Origin: Ravibacter arvi
GTDB taxonomy: Bacteria; Bacteroidota; Bacteroidia; Cytophagales; Spirosomataceae
Assembly: GCF_039540405.1 (NCBI RefSeq)
Contig: NZ_BAABEY010000001.1
Location: 124,001-188,000 of the forward strand
Length of the DNA: 64,000 bases
Direction of reading: 5' to 3'
Position numbers and translations under genes: made by a program. Position 1 is the first letter of the stretch; each line of letters starts with the position of its first letter. The notes below the pieces were generated by a model. The model worked only from the letters and a program-made list of their open reading frames with translations. It was not told where the DNA came from and made no database searches. This document shows, in pieces, positions 50,869 through 59,446 of the stretch.

Positions 50869-51810
50869 ATGATTCAATTTAAAAGCGCCGTTTTGTTAGC
50901 TACGGTGATGTTCGCCTCATCTTGCAACCCTTCCGGCAACCGCCGGCAACAGGAAACTCCCGAACAATTTCCCCGGGAACTGGTCAGTTTTAAGGCATAC
51001 GAGAAAAACCCGGTTTTTACCGGCACCGGTGAAAATACCTGGGATTCGAAGATCAGGGAGCGTGGCTTTGTCATGAAGGAGGGTGACAAGTGGTACCTGT
51101 GGTACAACGGCTATTCCAAAACCTCGGGCGACGAAATCAAGTACCTGGGCCTGGCCACTTCGGACAATGGACTCGATTGGCAGCGTTTTTCCGAAAAACC
51201 AATCTATGATTCGTTGTGGGTGGAGGATATGTATGTCTGGAAGGACGGCGGGACTTATTATATGGCGGCTGAAGGAAAAGACGACGTTGCCCACCTGCTC
51301 GTTTCGGAAGACCGTGTGAACTGGAAAAGCCGGGGGGCGCTCGATGTCCGGATGAAAAACGGCGATCCGTTGTCGGAAGGCCCCTTTGGTACGCCCACAC
51401 TCTGGAAAGAGAACGGGACATGGTACCTTTTTTACGAGCGCAACGACGGGGGAATCTGGCTGGCCACTTCGCCGGATATGCAGAAGTGGGTCAACGTTCA
51501 GGATGAACCGGTAATCGCTATGGGGCCGGAGGCCTATGACCAGTTTGCGGTTGCAATGAACCAGGTCATCAAATACAAAGGGCTTTATTATGGTTACTAT
51601 CACGCTTCAGCTTATAAAGACTGGCGGGAGTGGACCATGAATATAGCCGTTTCAACCGATCTTGTCCATTGGAAGAAATATGATAAAAACCCGATCATGG
51701 GCAACAATCTTTCCAGCGGTATGGTGGTTGATACAGACGCCGGGTTCCGGTTTTATACCATGCATCCGGAGGTAAATGTGTTTCTGCCGCTTCCGGAAGA
51801 TAAGAAATGA
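50869..51810 (+). CDS. Exported five-bladed propeller, GH43/GH32-like lipoprotein
   Basis: A 313-residue lipoprotein. The ATG at 50869 starts a signal peptide ending in the lipobox ASSC; the open frame upstream to 50611 is rejected as low-quality extension. Repeated blade motifs are visible: KWYLWYNGYS, YLGLATSDNGLDWQRFSEKPIYD, VEDMYVWKDGGTYYMAAEG, GPFGTPTLWKENGTWYLFYERND, YYGYYHASAYKDW and STDLVHWKKYDKNPI. This is the pattern of glycoside-hydrolase family 43/32/130-like proteins. Acidic residues of the propeller centre exist (Asp/Glu in VEDMY and SEGPFG), but the exact family and substrate are not decided. Confidence 0.72.
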   Translation: MIQFKSAVLLATVMFASSCNPSGNRRQQETPEQFPRELVSFKAYEKNPVFTGTGENTWDSKIRERGFVMKEGDKWYLWYNGYSKTSGDEIKYLGLATSDNGLDWQRFSEKPIYDSLWVEDMYVWKDGGTYYMAAEGKDDVAHLLVSEDRVNWKSRGALDVRMKNGDPLSEGPFGTPTLWKENGTWYLFYERNDGGIWLATSPDMQKWVNVQDEPVIAMGPEAYDQFAVAMNQVIKYKGLYYGYYHASAYKDWREWTMNIAVSTDLVHWKKYDKNPIMGNNLSSGMVVDTDAGFRFYTMHPEVNVFLPLPEDKK

Positions 51811-51846
51811 GCGGCCCTCCGGGAGAGCGGCCGGGAAATCTGAAGC

Positions 51847-52365
51847 TTATTTGCCGGTAAAGAGTTCTTTCAGTTCTACTGCTTCATCCGGCAGGAGCCT
51901 TCCCGAAAGTACCAGGCGGAGCTGCCGCCGGCGGAGCGCGCTTTTGTAAAGCTCGAACTCTGCTTCGGTTTCGGGGATCAGTTCCGGGACCCTGATCGGT
52001 TTATTGGCGTCGTCAACCGCCACAAACGTATAAAATGCTTTGTGAGTAGCCACCTTAATACCCGCGGGGACATCTTCTCCCCATACCTGGATAAAGACCT
52101 CCATTGAGGAGTTAAAAGCACGGGTCACGCCCGCCTGCATGGTCACGACATGGCCGAGCCTGATGGGTTGGGCAAACGATACATTGTCAACCGAAGCCGT
52201 CACAACCTTCGCATTGGCGTGTTTCTGTGCGGCAATGGCACCGCAGATATCCATCCAGTGCAGCAGCCTGCCGCCCATCAGGTTGTTTAGTGTATTGGTA
52301 TCGTTGGGCAGGACCATTTCGGTCATGATCACTTTCGACGCGCCCGCATTCTTTTTCTGAGACAT
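51847..52365 (-). CDS. Acyl-CoA thioesterase (single hot-dog domain)
   Basis: A 172-residue cytoplasmic hot-dog protein like the YciA/ACOT group that hydrolyses acyl-CoAs. Landmarks are EMVLPNDTNTLNNLMGGRLLHWMDICGAIAAQKHA (conserved Asn, Gly-Gly and Asp), VVTASVDNVSFAQPI and HKAFYTFVAVD. The C-terminal 35 residues are a charged helix. It lies 10 bases downstream of the outer-membrane-protein gene on the same strand. Confidence 0.87.
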   Translation of the reverse strand: MSQKKNAGASKVIMTEMVLPNDTNTLNNLMGGRLLHWMDICGAIAAQKHANAKVVTASVDNVSFAQPIRLGHVVTMQAGVTRAFNSSMEVFIQVWGEDVPAGIKVATHKAFYTFVAVDDANKPIRVPELIPETEAEFELYKSALRRRQLRLVLSGRLLPDEAVELKELFTGK

Positions 52366-52375
52366 CTTCAGGATT

Positions 52376-53191
52376 TTATTTAGCGCACTTCATTATTTTA
52401 CGCTCCTTGGCGTAGCGCGGGTTCGGCAATGAATAAATGACCTTTGCCGTGAGCATCATGTAGCTGTCTTTTGATTTGGGATTTCCCCGGATATAACCCG
52501 GCTGCTGACTCGAACCCCGGTAGGATAGCGCGTATGAAATGTCGGGATCAATCAGCTGGTCGAATTCGGGATACACTGTGCTTACATCATCCAGGTAGTC
52601 CGAAAGAAGGAAGTTGCCCGTCAGTTCCAGCCCGGCGCTCCAGCTTCTTGAGATGCGCACACTGGCACCCAATCCGCCGGTGATAAAGAGCGGAAGCCTT
52701 GAGTATTTTACCCCCTCGGTTCTGTACTTGGGAAGACTGTAAACGGTTCCTTCCCATTCCGCTTTGGGGTTCAGGTAAGTAACCCCAAGGCCGAGAAGAC
52801 CGTAGGGGCTGACCAAAGCACGTCGCGAATAGGGAAAAAGATCGGCCTGAAGCGAGACCATCAGGTCCGGGTTTACCGTTTTGAAAGAAAGATTTTTTTC
52901 GGGATTATTTGTGTTTTTGCTGTCTCCCGACACTTTGTATAGCCGGAATTCACCTCTGGCACTGATTCTTTCTGTGAGCCGGTAGCTGCCGCCAAGAGCA
53001 AACGCCGGGCCGAGGCCCAGATTGCCGGAGCTCGCCGAAATGTCGCCCATATAATAGGCCACACCGCCGCCTGCGAACAAAGTCACCTGTCCATAGGGCT
53101 CCATCAGATGCGGATTCTGTCCACCGGACTTTTGCGCGACCACATAGGTCCCCGCCAGGGCGAAAAAAAGAAGGTACAGAGAAAATTTCAT
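52376..53191 (-). CDS. Outer-membrane beta-barrel protein (DUF6089-like)
   Basis: A 271-residue protein. The ATG at 53191 yields a signal peptide (MKFSLYLLFFALAG, cut near VVAQ); the frame extends 12 residues further. The mature part has the barrel pattern: GGGVAYYMGDIS, GLGPAFALGGSYRLTERISARGEFRLYKVSGD, DLMVSLQADLFPYSRRALVSPYGLLGLGV and ITGGLGASVRIS. It has the shape of Bacteroidota DUF6089-type outer-membrane proteins. It ends in basic KERKIMKCAK. Function unknown, probably structural. Confidence 0.75.
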   Translation of the reverse strand: MKFSLYLLFFALAGTYVVAQKSGGQNPHLMEPYGQVTLFAGGGVAYYMGDISASSGNLGLGPAFALGGSYRLTERISARGEFRLYKVSGDSKNTNNPEKNLSFKTVNPDLMVSLQADLFPYSRRALVSPYGLLGLGVTYLNPKAEWEGTVYSLPKYRTEGVKYSRLPLFITGGLGASVRISRSWSAGLELTGNFLLSDYLDDVSTVYPEFDQLIDPDISYALSYRGSSQQPGYIRGNPKSKDSYMMLTAKVIYSLPNPRYAKERKIMKCAK

Positions 53192-53497
53192 TTGCAACAA
53201 ACGTTTAAGCGGAGAGCCGGGTACCAACGGGTGGATTGCTTACGAGTGCCGGTTACAGCGACGATCGCATACCTCACACCGGGCCGCCACAGCTCCTGGC
53301 TTGGATACTTTGGTGTAGAAATGTTAAAGAATTGTGCCAGTCGGATGATCGTTTGGGATTGTAACGTCTGGGTAAGCCGGAAATTGCCGCTTACCGGCGG
53401 GCTACTGAGAACTTCGTCGGCTCAAGCTGCGCAATCGTATCAATTTCCACGTACCTTTGGGGCAGATTCATGTACTCAAAATCCCCGGTTGTATAAA
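53192..53497. promoter_or_regulatory. 306-base region before murE with a -7 box
   Basis: The murE frame is open through this gap without a good start, which is coincidental open frame and not coding. A perfect TAnnTTTG box (TACCTTTG) lies at 53452-53459 and would start transcription about 30 bases before the GTG at 53498. No -33 TTTG is well placed. Nothing else recognisable. Confidence 0.5.
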
Positions 53498-54970
53498 GTG
53501 GAAAGGAAGGTTTTACTCACTGATTTGTTAAAGAATGTGGAGGTCAGGACGTTGACGGGCGATGGAGACGTGGCCGTAAACAGCGTGGTAACGGATTCCA
53601 GGAAGGTAAGCCCGGGGTGTTTGTTTGTTGCCGTAAAAGGCACACAGGTAGACGGCCACGCATTTTTGACACAGGCAGAGACCGGCGGTGCGATCGGGGT
53701 GGTTGTGGAAAATCTTCCCGATGCGCTTTCTCCCGGTCTCGTGTATGTGGTCGTACCCGACTCGGCCGTTGCGCTCGGGCACATCGCCGCCGCTTTTTTT
53801 GACCATCCATCCGAAAAACTGAAATTGGTGGGTGTTACCGGCACAAACGGGAAGACTTCGGTAGTGACTTTTCTTTTCCAGCTTTTCAGGAACCTGGGCT
53901 ATCGTTGCGGAATGATTTCCACGGTGCAGAATCAGATTGAAGAAGAGGTGATTCCTTCGACGCACACCACCCCGGAAGCCGTGGTATTGCAGGGGCTGCT
54001 GGCCAGAATGGTGGCTGCCGGCTGTAGCTATGTATTTATGGAAGTGAGCTCGCATGCCGTTGTGCAGCATCGGATTGAAGGGTTAAGGTTTGCGGCGGGT
54101 ATATTTACCAATATTACACATGATCATCTCGACTTCCATGGCACGTTTGATCACTATATAGCCGCTAAAAAAGGCTTTTTTGATGCTTTGCCGGCAGGCG
54201 CTTACGCGTTGGTAAACGCTGACGACCGTCGCGGCAGTGTAATGGTGCAAAACACAAAGGCAGAGGTGCATACCTATTCCATACGGTCAATGGCTGATTT
54301 CCGGGCGAAAATCCTGGCGTCGACTTTTCAGGGACTGCAGCTTCTGGTTAACGACCGCGAGCTGTGGGTAAGGCTGATCGGTGCATTTAACGTGTCGAAT
54401 CTTTTAGCTGTTTACGGTATCGCAGTCTTGCTGGGCGAAGAAGAAGAGAATGTGCTCACCGAGCTTTCTGCGCTGACACCGCCTCCGGGGCGGTTCGAAG
54501 TGGTTCGGGATGAAGTCGCCGACATTACGGCGATTGTCGATTATGCGCATACGCCGGATGCGCTCGAAAACGTATTGTCGACGATTTCGCAAATCCGTAA
54601 TTACAACGAACGGGTGATTACGGTGGTAGGTTGCGGCGGAAACCGCGATGCCACCAAGCGTCCGCGGATGGCCGCGATAGCCGCTAAAATGAGCGACCGG
54701 GTGATCTTTACCTCGGACAATTCAAGGAATGAAGAACCGGAAGAAATTATCAGACAAATGCGGGCGGGCGTCTCAGCGGCAGACTACAGGAAAACCAGCG
54801 CCTTCGTAGACCGGAAAGAGGCGATCAGGCAGGCGGTTTCCGAGGCAGGCAAAGGGGACATAATACTGATTGCCGGCAAAGGCCACGAGACCTACCAGGA
54901 AGTCCGGGGGCAGCGCTTTCATTTTGATGACCGCGAAGAAGTCCGGGAAGCCTTCGCTGTAAGCAGGTAG
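53498..54970 (+). CDS. murE: UDP-MurNAc-tripeptide synthetase (MurE)
   Basis: A 490-residue Mur ligase adding the third amino acid of the peptidoglycan stem, normally meso-diaminopimelate in Bacteroidota. Seen: VTDSRKVSPGCLFVAVKG (UDP-sugar side), the P-loop GVTGTNGKTSVVTF (about residues 107-120), STHTTPEA, MEVSSHAVVQHR, FTNITHDHLDFHGTFDHY and VDYAHTPDAL. The mDAP-recognition box usually reads DNPR; here it is DNSR. There is no in-frame ATG near the family N-terminus. The GTG at 53498 (VERKVLLTDLLKNV) fits the family length; the TTG at 53489 is the alternative. mraY follows. Confidence 0.92.
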   Translation: MERKVLLTDLLKNVEVRTLTGDGDVAVNSVVTDSRKVSPGCLFVAVKGTQVDGHAFLTQAETGGAIGVVVENLPDALSPGLVYVVVPDSAVALGHIAAAFFDHPSEKLKLVGVTGTNGKTSVVTFLFQLFRNLGYRCGMISTVQNQIEEEVIPSTHTTPEAVVLQGLLARMVAAGCSYVFMEVSSHAVVQHRIEGLRFAAGIFTNITHDHLDFHGTFDHYIAAKKGFFDALPAGAYALVNADDRRGSVMVQNTKAEVHTYSIRSMADFRAKILASTFQGLQLLVNDRELWVRLIGAFNVSNLLAVYGIAVLLGEEEENVLTELSALTPPPGRFEVVRDEVADITAIVDYAHTPDALENVLSTISQIRNYNERVITVVGCGGNRDATKRPRMAAIAAKMSDRVIFTSDNSRNEEPEEIIRQMRAGVSAADYRKTSAFVDRKEAIRQAVSEAGKGDIILIAGKGHETYQEVRGQRFHFDDREEVREAFAVSR

Positions 54971-55002
54971 GTGACGCTATTCAAGTAAAGTTGCGGGCAA
55001 AC

Positions 55003-55061
55003 CATGCAAATTTGCCGGCCAATTCTTGATTTGTAACTGATAATTTAAACAAATTTGCATG
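55003..55061. repeat. 12-base perfect inverted repeat between murE and mraY
   Basis: CATGCAAATTTG at 55003-55014 is exactly complementary to CAAATTTGCATG at 55050-55061, with 35 bases between. Each arm includes the palindrome CAAATTTG, which is also a one-mismatch -7 box. TTG at 55026-55028 is 21 bases from the second copy. It could be an operator overlapping a mraY promoter, or an RNA hairpin in the murE-mraY transcript. Confidence 0.6.
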
Positions 55062-55085
55062 ACTATATCAGCGATTTTTGGTTAG

Positions 55086-56300
55086 ATGCTTTATTATTTA
55101 TTCGACTTTCTCGACAAACAGTATGACTTCCCTGGTGCGGGAGTCTTTCAATATATCTCTTTCCGTGCCTTGGGCGCCGCAGTCCTGTCCCTGTTTATTG
55201 CGGCCGCATACGGGAAAAAAATCATCAACTATCTTCACTACAAACAGGTGGGGGAAACCGTGCGGGACCTGGGGCTCCCGGGGCAGAAAGAAAAGACCGG
55301 AACGCCTACTATGGGCGGGTTTATTATCCTGGCGTCGCTGCTGATACCGGTTCTCCTTTTTGCCAAGCTTTCCAACGTGTATGTGGTTTTGCTGATTATC
55401 GCGGCGGTATGGACCGGTATGATCGGATTTATCGACGACTACATCAAAAAGTTCAGGAACAATAAGGAAGGGTTACACGGCCGCTTCAAAATATTCGGCC
55501 AGGTATCGCTCGGATTAATTGTAGGGCTTACTCTCTGCTTCCACAGGGACGTTAAAATCCGCGTTTATGAGCAGCCGTTTGTAAGCCCGGAGCTGGGTGA
55601 GATCAACCGCTTTCACGACCTGGTGAACCCGATGATCACTACTGTCCCGTTTCTGAAAAACAATTCCTTCGATTACAGTATGCTGACTTTCGGGCTGATA
55701 CCTGAAAGCTACACCTGGATCATTTATACATTAATTGCCATTTTCATTATTACGGCTGTTTCCAACGGTGCGAACATCACGGACGGGATTGATGGTCTGG
55801 CGGCCGGCTCGTCCGGAATTATTGCGGTGACTTTAGGAGTTTTGGCCTATTTGTCGGGTAACGTTCGGTTTGCTCAGTACCTTAACATTATGTATATCCC
55901 CAATTCCGGGGAGCTGGTGATTTTCTGTGCCGCGTTTGTGGGCGCTTGTATTGGTTTTCTATGGTACAATGCTTACCCGGCCCAGGTTTTTATGGGCGAT
56001 ACGGGAAGCCTGATGCTGGGTGGAGTGATTGCCGTAATTGCGCTCGCGATACGGAAAGAGTTGCTTATCCCGGTTCTTTGTGGAATTTTCCTGATAGAGC
56101 TATTGTCGGTAATGACCCAGGTCAGCTATTTCAAGTACACGAAGCGACGATTCGGCGAGGGCAGGAGGATCTTCCTGATGTCGCCGCTTCACCACCATTT
56201 CCAGAAAAAGGGGCACCACGAGGCAAAAATCGTGACGAGATTCTGGATTATTGGTATTATCCTGGCCATTTTCTGCCTGGTAACGCTGAAGTTGAGATAG
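55086..56300 (+). CDS. mraY: Phospho-MurNAc-pentapeptide transferase
   Basis: A 404-residue inner-membrane enzyme forming lipid I. About ten helices and the cytoplasmic catalytic motifs are visible: TPTMGG after KEKTG, GFIDDYIKKFRNNKEGLHGRFK (Asp-Asp pair), ITDGIDGLAAGSSG (Asn/Asp), NAYPAQVFMGDTGSLMLGG and SPLHHHFQKKGHHEAKIV (His cluster near the C-terminus). The length is above the E. coli enzyme (360) because of a loop near residues 155-205, typical of Bacteroidota. It follows murE by 115 bases; murD/ftsW/murG do not follow. Confidence 0.96.
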   Translation: MLYYLFDFLDKQYDFPGAGVFQYISFRALGAAVLSLFIAAAYGKKIINYLHYKQVGETVRDLGLPGQKEKTGTPTMGGFIILASLLIPVLLFAKLSNVYVVLLIIAAVWTGMIGFIDDYIKKFRNNKEGLHGRFKIFGQVSLGLIVGLTLCFHRDVKIRVYEQPFVSPELGEINRFHDLVNPMITTVPFLKNNSFDYSMLTFGLIPESYTWIIYTLIAIFIITAVSNGANITDGIDGLAAGSSGIIAVTLGVLAYLSGNVRFAQYLNIMYIPNSGELVIFCAAFVGACIGFLWYNAYPAQVFMGDTGSLMLGGVIAVIALAIRKELLIPVLCGIFLIELLSVMTQVSYFKYTKRRFGEGRRIFLMSPLHHHFQKKGHHEAKIVTRFWIIGIILAIFCLVTLKLR

Positions 56301-56311
56301 CCTCAGCCCGG

Positions 56312-57874
56312 CTACCGGGCGGAAGACCATATTCGTTCCCTGCTGTTTGTGATGGCTTCCAGTTTTTCGGTAAGTTCTTTCACCTTCTCCGGGTGTTTTT
56401 GATAAAGATCGGTCGTTTCACCGGCGTCTTCTGCCAGGTTGTAAAGCTGCCCTTTCGGCTGGCCGGGAGCGGGTATGAGTGTCTTCGGTTCTGTAAAACC
56501 GCCGGAGCCAAGTCCCTGTATCAACTTCCAGTCACCTTCACGAATGGCATAGTACCCGTTGGAAGCACTGTGCACGACTGCCGGCTGCCCTTCGACATAG
56601 CCGGATTTTCCCGTTAACACGGAAAGTATGCTGTAGCTGTCTTCAGGAAGGCCCGGCACTTTTTTCCCGCCGGTAATTTCCGCTACGGTCGCCACCAGGT
56701 TCGTGAGTGTTGTGGTAGCCTCGCTTACCTGCCCCGCTCTGGTCCTGCCCGGCCATTTTACAATGAATGGTATCCTGTGCCCGCCTTCATAAATGTCGGC
56801 TTTCATACCCCGGTATGGGCCCGCAGCCCTGTGAGCAAATTTTGCAATATGTTCTTCCCGCCAGAAAGGCCCGTTATCGCTGGTGAAAATGACCATTGTA
56901 TTTTCTGAATAACCCAGCTTGTCAAGCTCTTCCAGCACCGCGCCTACCGCGTCGTCCACCTGTCGAACGAAGTCCCCATATTCCCCTGCGGCGGACTTAC
57001 CGCGGTGTTCAACATCGGGCAGCCACGGCGTGTGCGGGCCGGTAAGCGGCAGGAACAGGAAAAAGGGACGTTTCTTTTCCTGCCGGTTCAGGAATTCCTT
57101 TGCTTTGGTTATGAAGGTGGGCAATACCTGCATAAAATCGAAAGATGATGCCATTTTTCCAGGCCGCCAGAAGGGGCCCGTATAACCCGAGTCAAGCGCA
57201 CTTCCTTCGGTATAGGCTGCCGGAATCTCTGCCAGGACCTGGTTTTCAAGGTAGCAATAGGGCGGCATATCGAGAGAAGCCGGTAATATGTAGGAGTAGG
57301 TAAAGCCGGCTTCCTGTGGTCCGCCAGAAATGCTTCCTGTAAAGTCAATATCCTCAGGGGCCATCTCTTCTTCTATACCGTAGCCCTCTTTTTGAAGCAG
57401 GTCCCGCCTGTCTTCCTTTACCTGCCAGTCCAGGCCCAGGTGCCATTTGCCGATGACCGCGGTTTCATACCCGCACGCTTTCAACAAAGTGGCTACAGTG
57501 GCTCTTCCGGGTTCTATCAGGGTGCGGCTGTAGCCTCTTAAGACCCCTACCGGTTTCCTGCTTCTCCATGCATAGCGACCGGTAAGAATGGAATACCGGG
57601 TGGGGGTACACACAGCGGAGGGTGAATGCGCATCCGTAAATCTCATACCCTCTTCCGCCAGTCCATCTATATGAGGCGTTGATATTTTACTGTCAGGATT
57701 GTAGACAGAAACGTCCCCGTACCCGAGATCGTCCGCCAGAATGTAAACGATATTGGGCTTTTCCTGGTCCTCTTTTTTACAGGAAAAGCAAAGTCCTGCG
57801 AGCATTAAAATACCCGCTGCAAGGAAAAGACTCCGCCGATTGGCAACCGGTACTTTGGATGGGGTTTGTTTCAT
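56312..57874 (-). CDS. Sulfatase (lipoprotein), CTPTR active site
   Basis: A 520-residue type I sulfatase, formylglycine-dependent. The N-terminus has a signal with a lipobox-like CFSC near residue 32. The metal site is NIVYILADDLGYGDV, the modification motif is C-T-P-T-R followed by YSILTG (about residues 90-100), then GKWHLGLD and VIFTSDNGPFWREE. It resembles arylsulfatase-A-type glycan sulfatases. Its ATG overlaps the preceding gene's TGA by one base, so the two are translationally coupled. The end of the array faces mraY with an 11-base gap. Confidence 0.9.
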   Translation of the reverse strand: MKQTPSKVPVANRRSLFLAAGILMLAGLCFSCKKEDQEKPNIVYILADDLGYGDVSVYNPDSKISTPHIDGLAEEGMRFTDAHSPSAVCTPTRYSILTGRYAWRSRKPVGVLRGYSRTLIEPGRATVATLLKACGYETAVIGKWHLGLDWQVKEDRRDLLQKEGYGIEEEMAPEDIDFTGSISGGPQEAGFTYSYILPASLDMPPYCYLENQVLAEIPAAYTEGSALDSGYTGPFWRPGKMASSFDFMQVLPTFITKAKEFLNRQEKKRPFFLFLPLTGPHTPWLPDVEHRGKSAAGEYGDFVRQVDDAVGAVLEELDKLGYSENTMVIFTSDNGPFWREEHIAKFAHRAAGPYRGMKADIYEGGHRIPFIVKWPGRTRAGQVSEATTTLTNLVATVAEITGGKKVPGLPEDSYSILSVLTGKSGYVEGQPAVVHSASNGYYAIREGDWKLIQGLGSGGFTEPKTLIPAPGQPKGQLYNLAEDAGETTDLYQKHPEKVKELTEKLEAITNSRERIWSSAR

Positions 57875-59445
57875 CAGTCTACATGTTTAACGCCCACATC
57901 GGCCGCCCATTTCTTATAAAGCTTCTTCAGCTCATCCGCTCTGGTACGATTCGCCCGGACGAGGTCTTTGCTCTCGGTCGGGTCGTTTGCCAGGTTATAA
58001 AGCGACCAGTCCGGGTCCTCCCTGTCTTTGACCAGTTTCCACTCGCCCCGCCGGATTGCCTGATTACCTTCGTGTTCCCAATAGTAGGTCCTTACGGGGG
58101 CCTGTTTACCAGTCCATAAAAAAGAAAGGCTGTTCCCCGGTAAATCCCGGTTACGGATTCCGGCCAGCTCTATGGCAGTGGGCAACAGGTCGGTTACATA
58201 TGCAGGTTCAGGGTAATATCCCGCCGTTGGTTTGATATGGCCGGGCCAGGAAACAATGCAAGGTGTGATGATTCCGCCTTCATGGAGAAAACGTTTGTAT
58301 TTCCGGAAAGGCGTATTCGATACATTGGCCCAGGGCGTGTCGTAGGTGACATATGACCCGGGCTGCCCGATTTTTACCGTCGGGTCGTTGAAGTTGCGGC
58401 GGGCTACGTTTTCGGCACAAGCGCCGTTATCCGACAGGAAGATGATAAGCGTGTTGTCAAGTTGGCCGTTTGCTTTCAATTGTGCCAGCAGCTTTCCGAT
58501 ATTCCGGTCCATGCGGTCGATCATTGCTGCGTACACCGCCATTTTTCTCACCCATTCATCCTTATTGTCGGCTGACTCCCATGAAGGTATGTTCGCAGGC
58601 CTGGAAAGAAAGCTGAAACGCTTGTCCGCCAGGCCAAGCGATGTCATTTTTTTATACCTCCTTTCGCGGATAACATCCCATCCGTCACTGTATACTTTCT
58701 CATACGGAGCTACATCTTCTTCGGGAGCATGAAGGGGGAAATGAGGGGCGGTATAAGCCAGGTAGAGGAAGAAAGGTGCCTTCGGGTTTTCCTTGTTGTG
58801 TTTGTTCAGGTACCTGATCGCGTGGTCGGTAAAAGCGTCCGTAATATAAAATCCTTCAGCGGAAGTACCGAACTCTTTGTCTTCCAGTACAATGTGTCTT
58901 TTGCCCTTTTCCTGGGGGATCACCCCGTAATATCCGGTTGCTCCGTTGATCAGCCCGAAAAAATGGTCGAACCCTCGTCTCAGCGGCCAATGCTCCGGTC
59001 TTTCCCCTACATGCCATTTCCCGGCCATGTAAGTTCGGTATCCGCCTTGCTTCAGGTATTCGGCAATGGTAGGATAGCGGTTGTCGATAAAGCCCTGGTA
59101 AGGTCCCGGCTTTACTTCGGCGCCGTCCGGTGTAACCATATGTCCCATTCCGGCTTCATGCGGATAGCGGCCGGTCAGCAGGCTGGCCCGCGTCGGACAA
59201 CATCTTGCGTTGTTATAAAAGCTGCGGAACTTTATACCGTTCGAAGCAAGACGGTCGAGGTTGGGCGTGCGGATCTCTCCGCCATAGCAACCCAGGTCGG
59301 AATACCCCATGTCGTCGGCCATAATGTAGATAATGTTGGGTCTGGAATCGCTGCTTACCAAAGGACCGCCTGCTGCTGGAATTTGTGGAAATAGTACTGC
59401 CGTAAGCAGACAAGAGGCATAAAAAAAGGCAACGTCGTGTTTCAT
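57874..59445 (-). CDS. Arylsulfatase, CCPTR active site
   Basis: A 523-residue exported sulfatase with a signal peptide (residues 1-20). The metal motif is NIIYIMADDMGYSDLGCYGGEI, the formylglycine motif is C-C-P-T-R followed by ASLLTGRYPHEAGMGHM, then GKWHVGERPEHWPLRRGFDHFFG and IIFLSDNGACAEN. This is the classical large arylsulfatase (AtsA-type) pattern, which acts on aryl or glycan sulfate esters. The Cys-Cys-Pro-Thr-Arg motif means the second Cys is the modified one. One base separates it from the next gene upstream. Confidence 0.92.
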   Translation of the reverse strand: MKHDVAFFYASCLLTAVLFPQIPAAGGPLVSSDSRPNIIYIMADDMGYSDLGCYGGEIRTPNLDRLASNGIKFRSFYNNARCCPTRASLLTGRYPHEAGMGHMVTPDGAEVKPGPYQGFIDNRYPTIAEYLKQGGYRTYMAGKWHVGERPEHWPLRRGFDHFFGLINGATGYYGVIPQEKGKRHIVLEDKEFGTSAEGFYITDAFTDHAIRYLNKHNKENPKAPFFLYLAYTAPHFPLHAPEEDVAPYEKVYSDGWDVIRERRYKKMTSLGLADKRFSFLSRPANIPSWESADNKDEWVRKMAVYAAMIDRMDRNIGKLLAQLKANGQLDNTLIIFLSDNGACAENVARRNFNDPTVKIGQPGSYVTYDTPWANVSNTPFRKYKRFLHEGGIITPCIVSWPGHIKPTAGYYPEPAYVTDLLPTAIELAGIRNRDLPGNSLSFLWTGKQAPVRTYYWEHEGNQAIRRGEWKLVKDREDPDWSLYNLANDPTESKDLVRANRTRADELKKLYKKWAADVGVKHVD

Positions 59446-59446
59446 T

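Noticed and set aside
53108..53497. Upstream extension of the murE frame, or a separate small gene there
   Set aside because: No domain, overlaps the divergent outer-membrane-protein gene, and a promoter box lies inside it. MurE family length fits a start at 53498.
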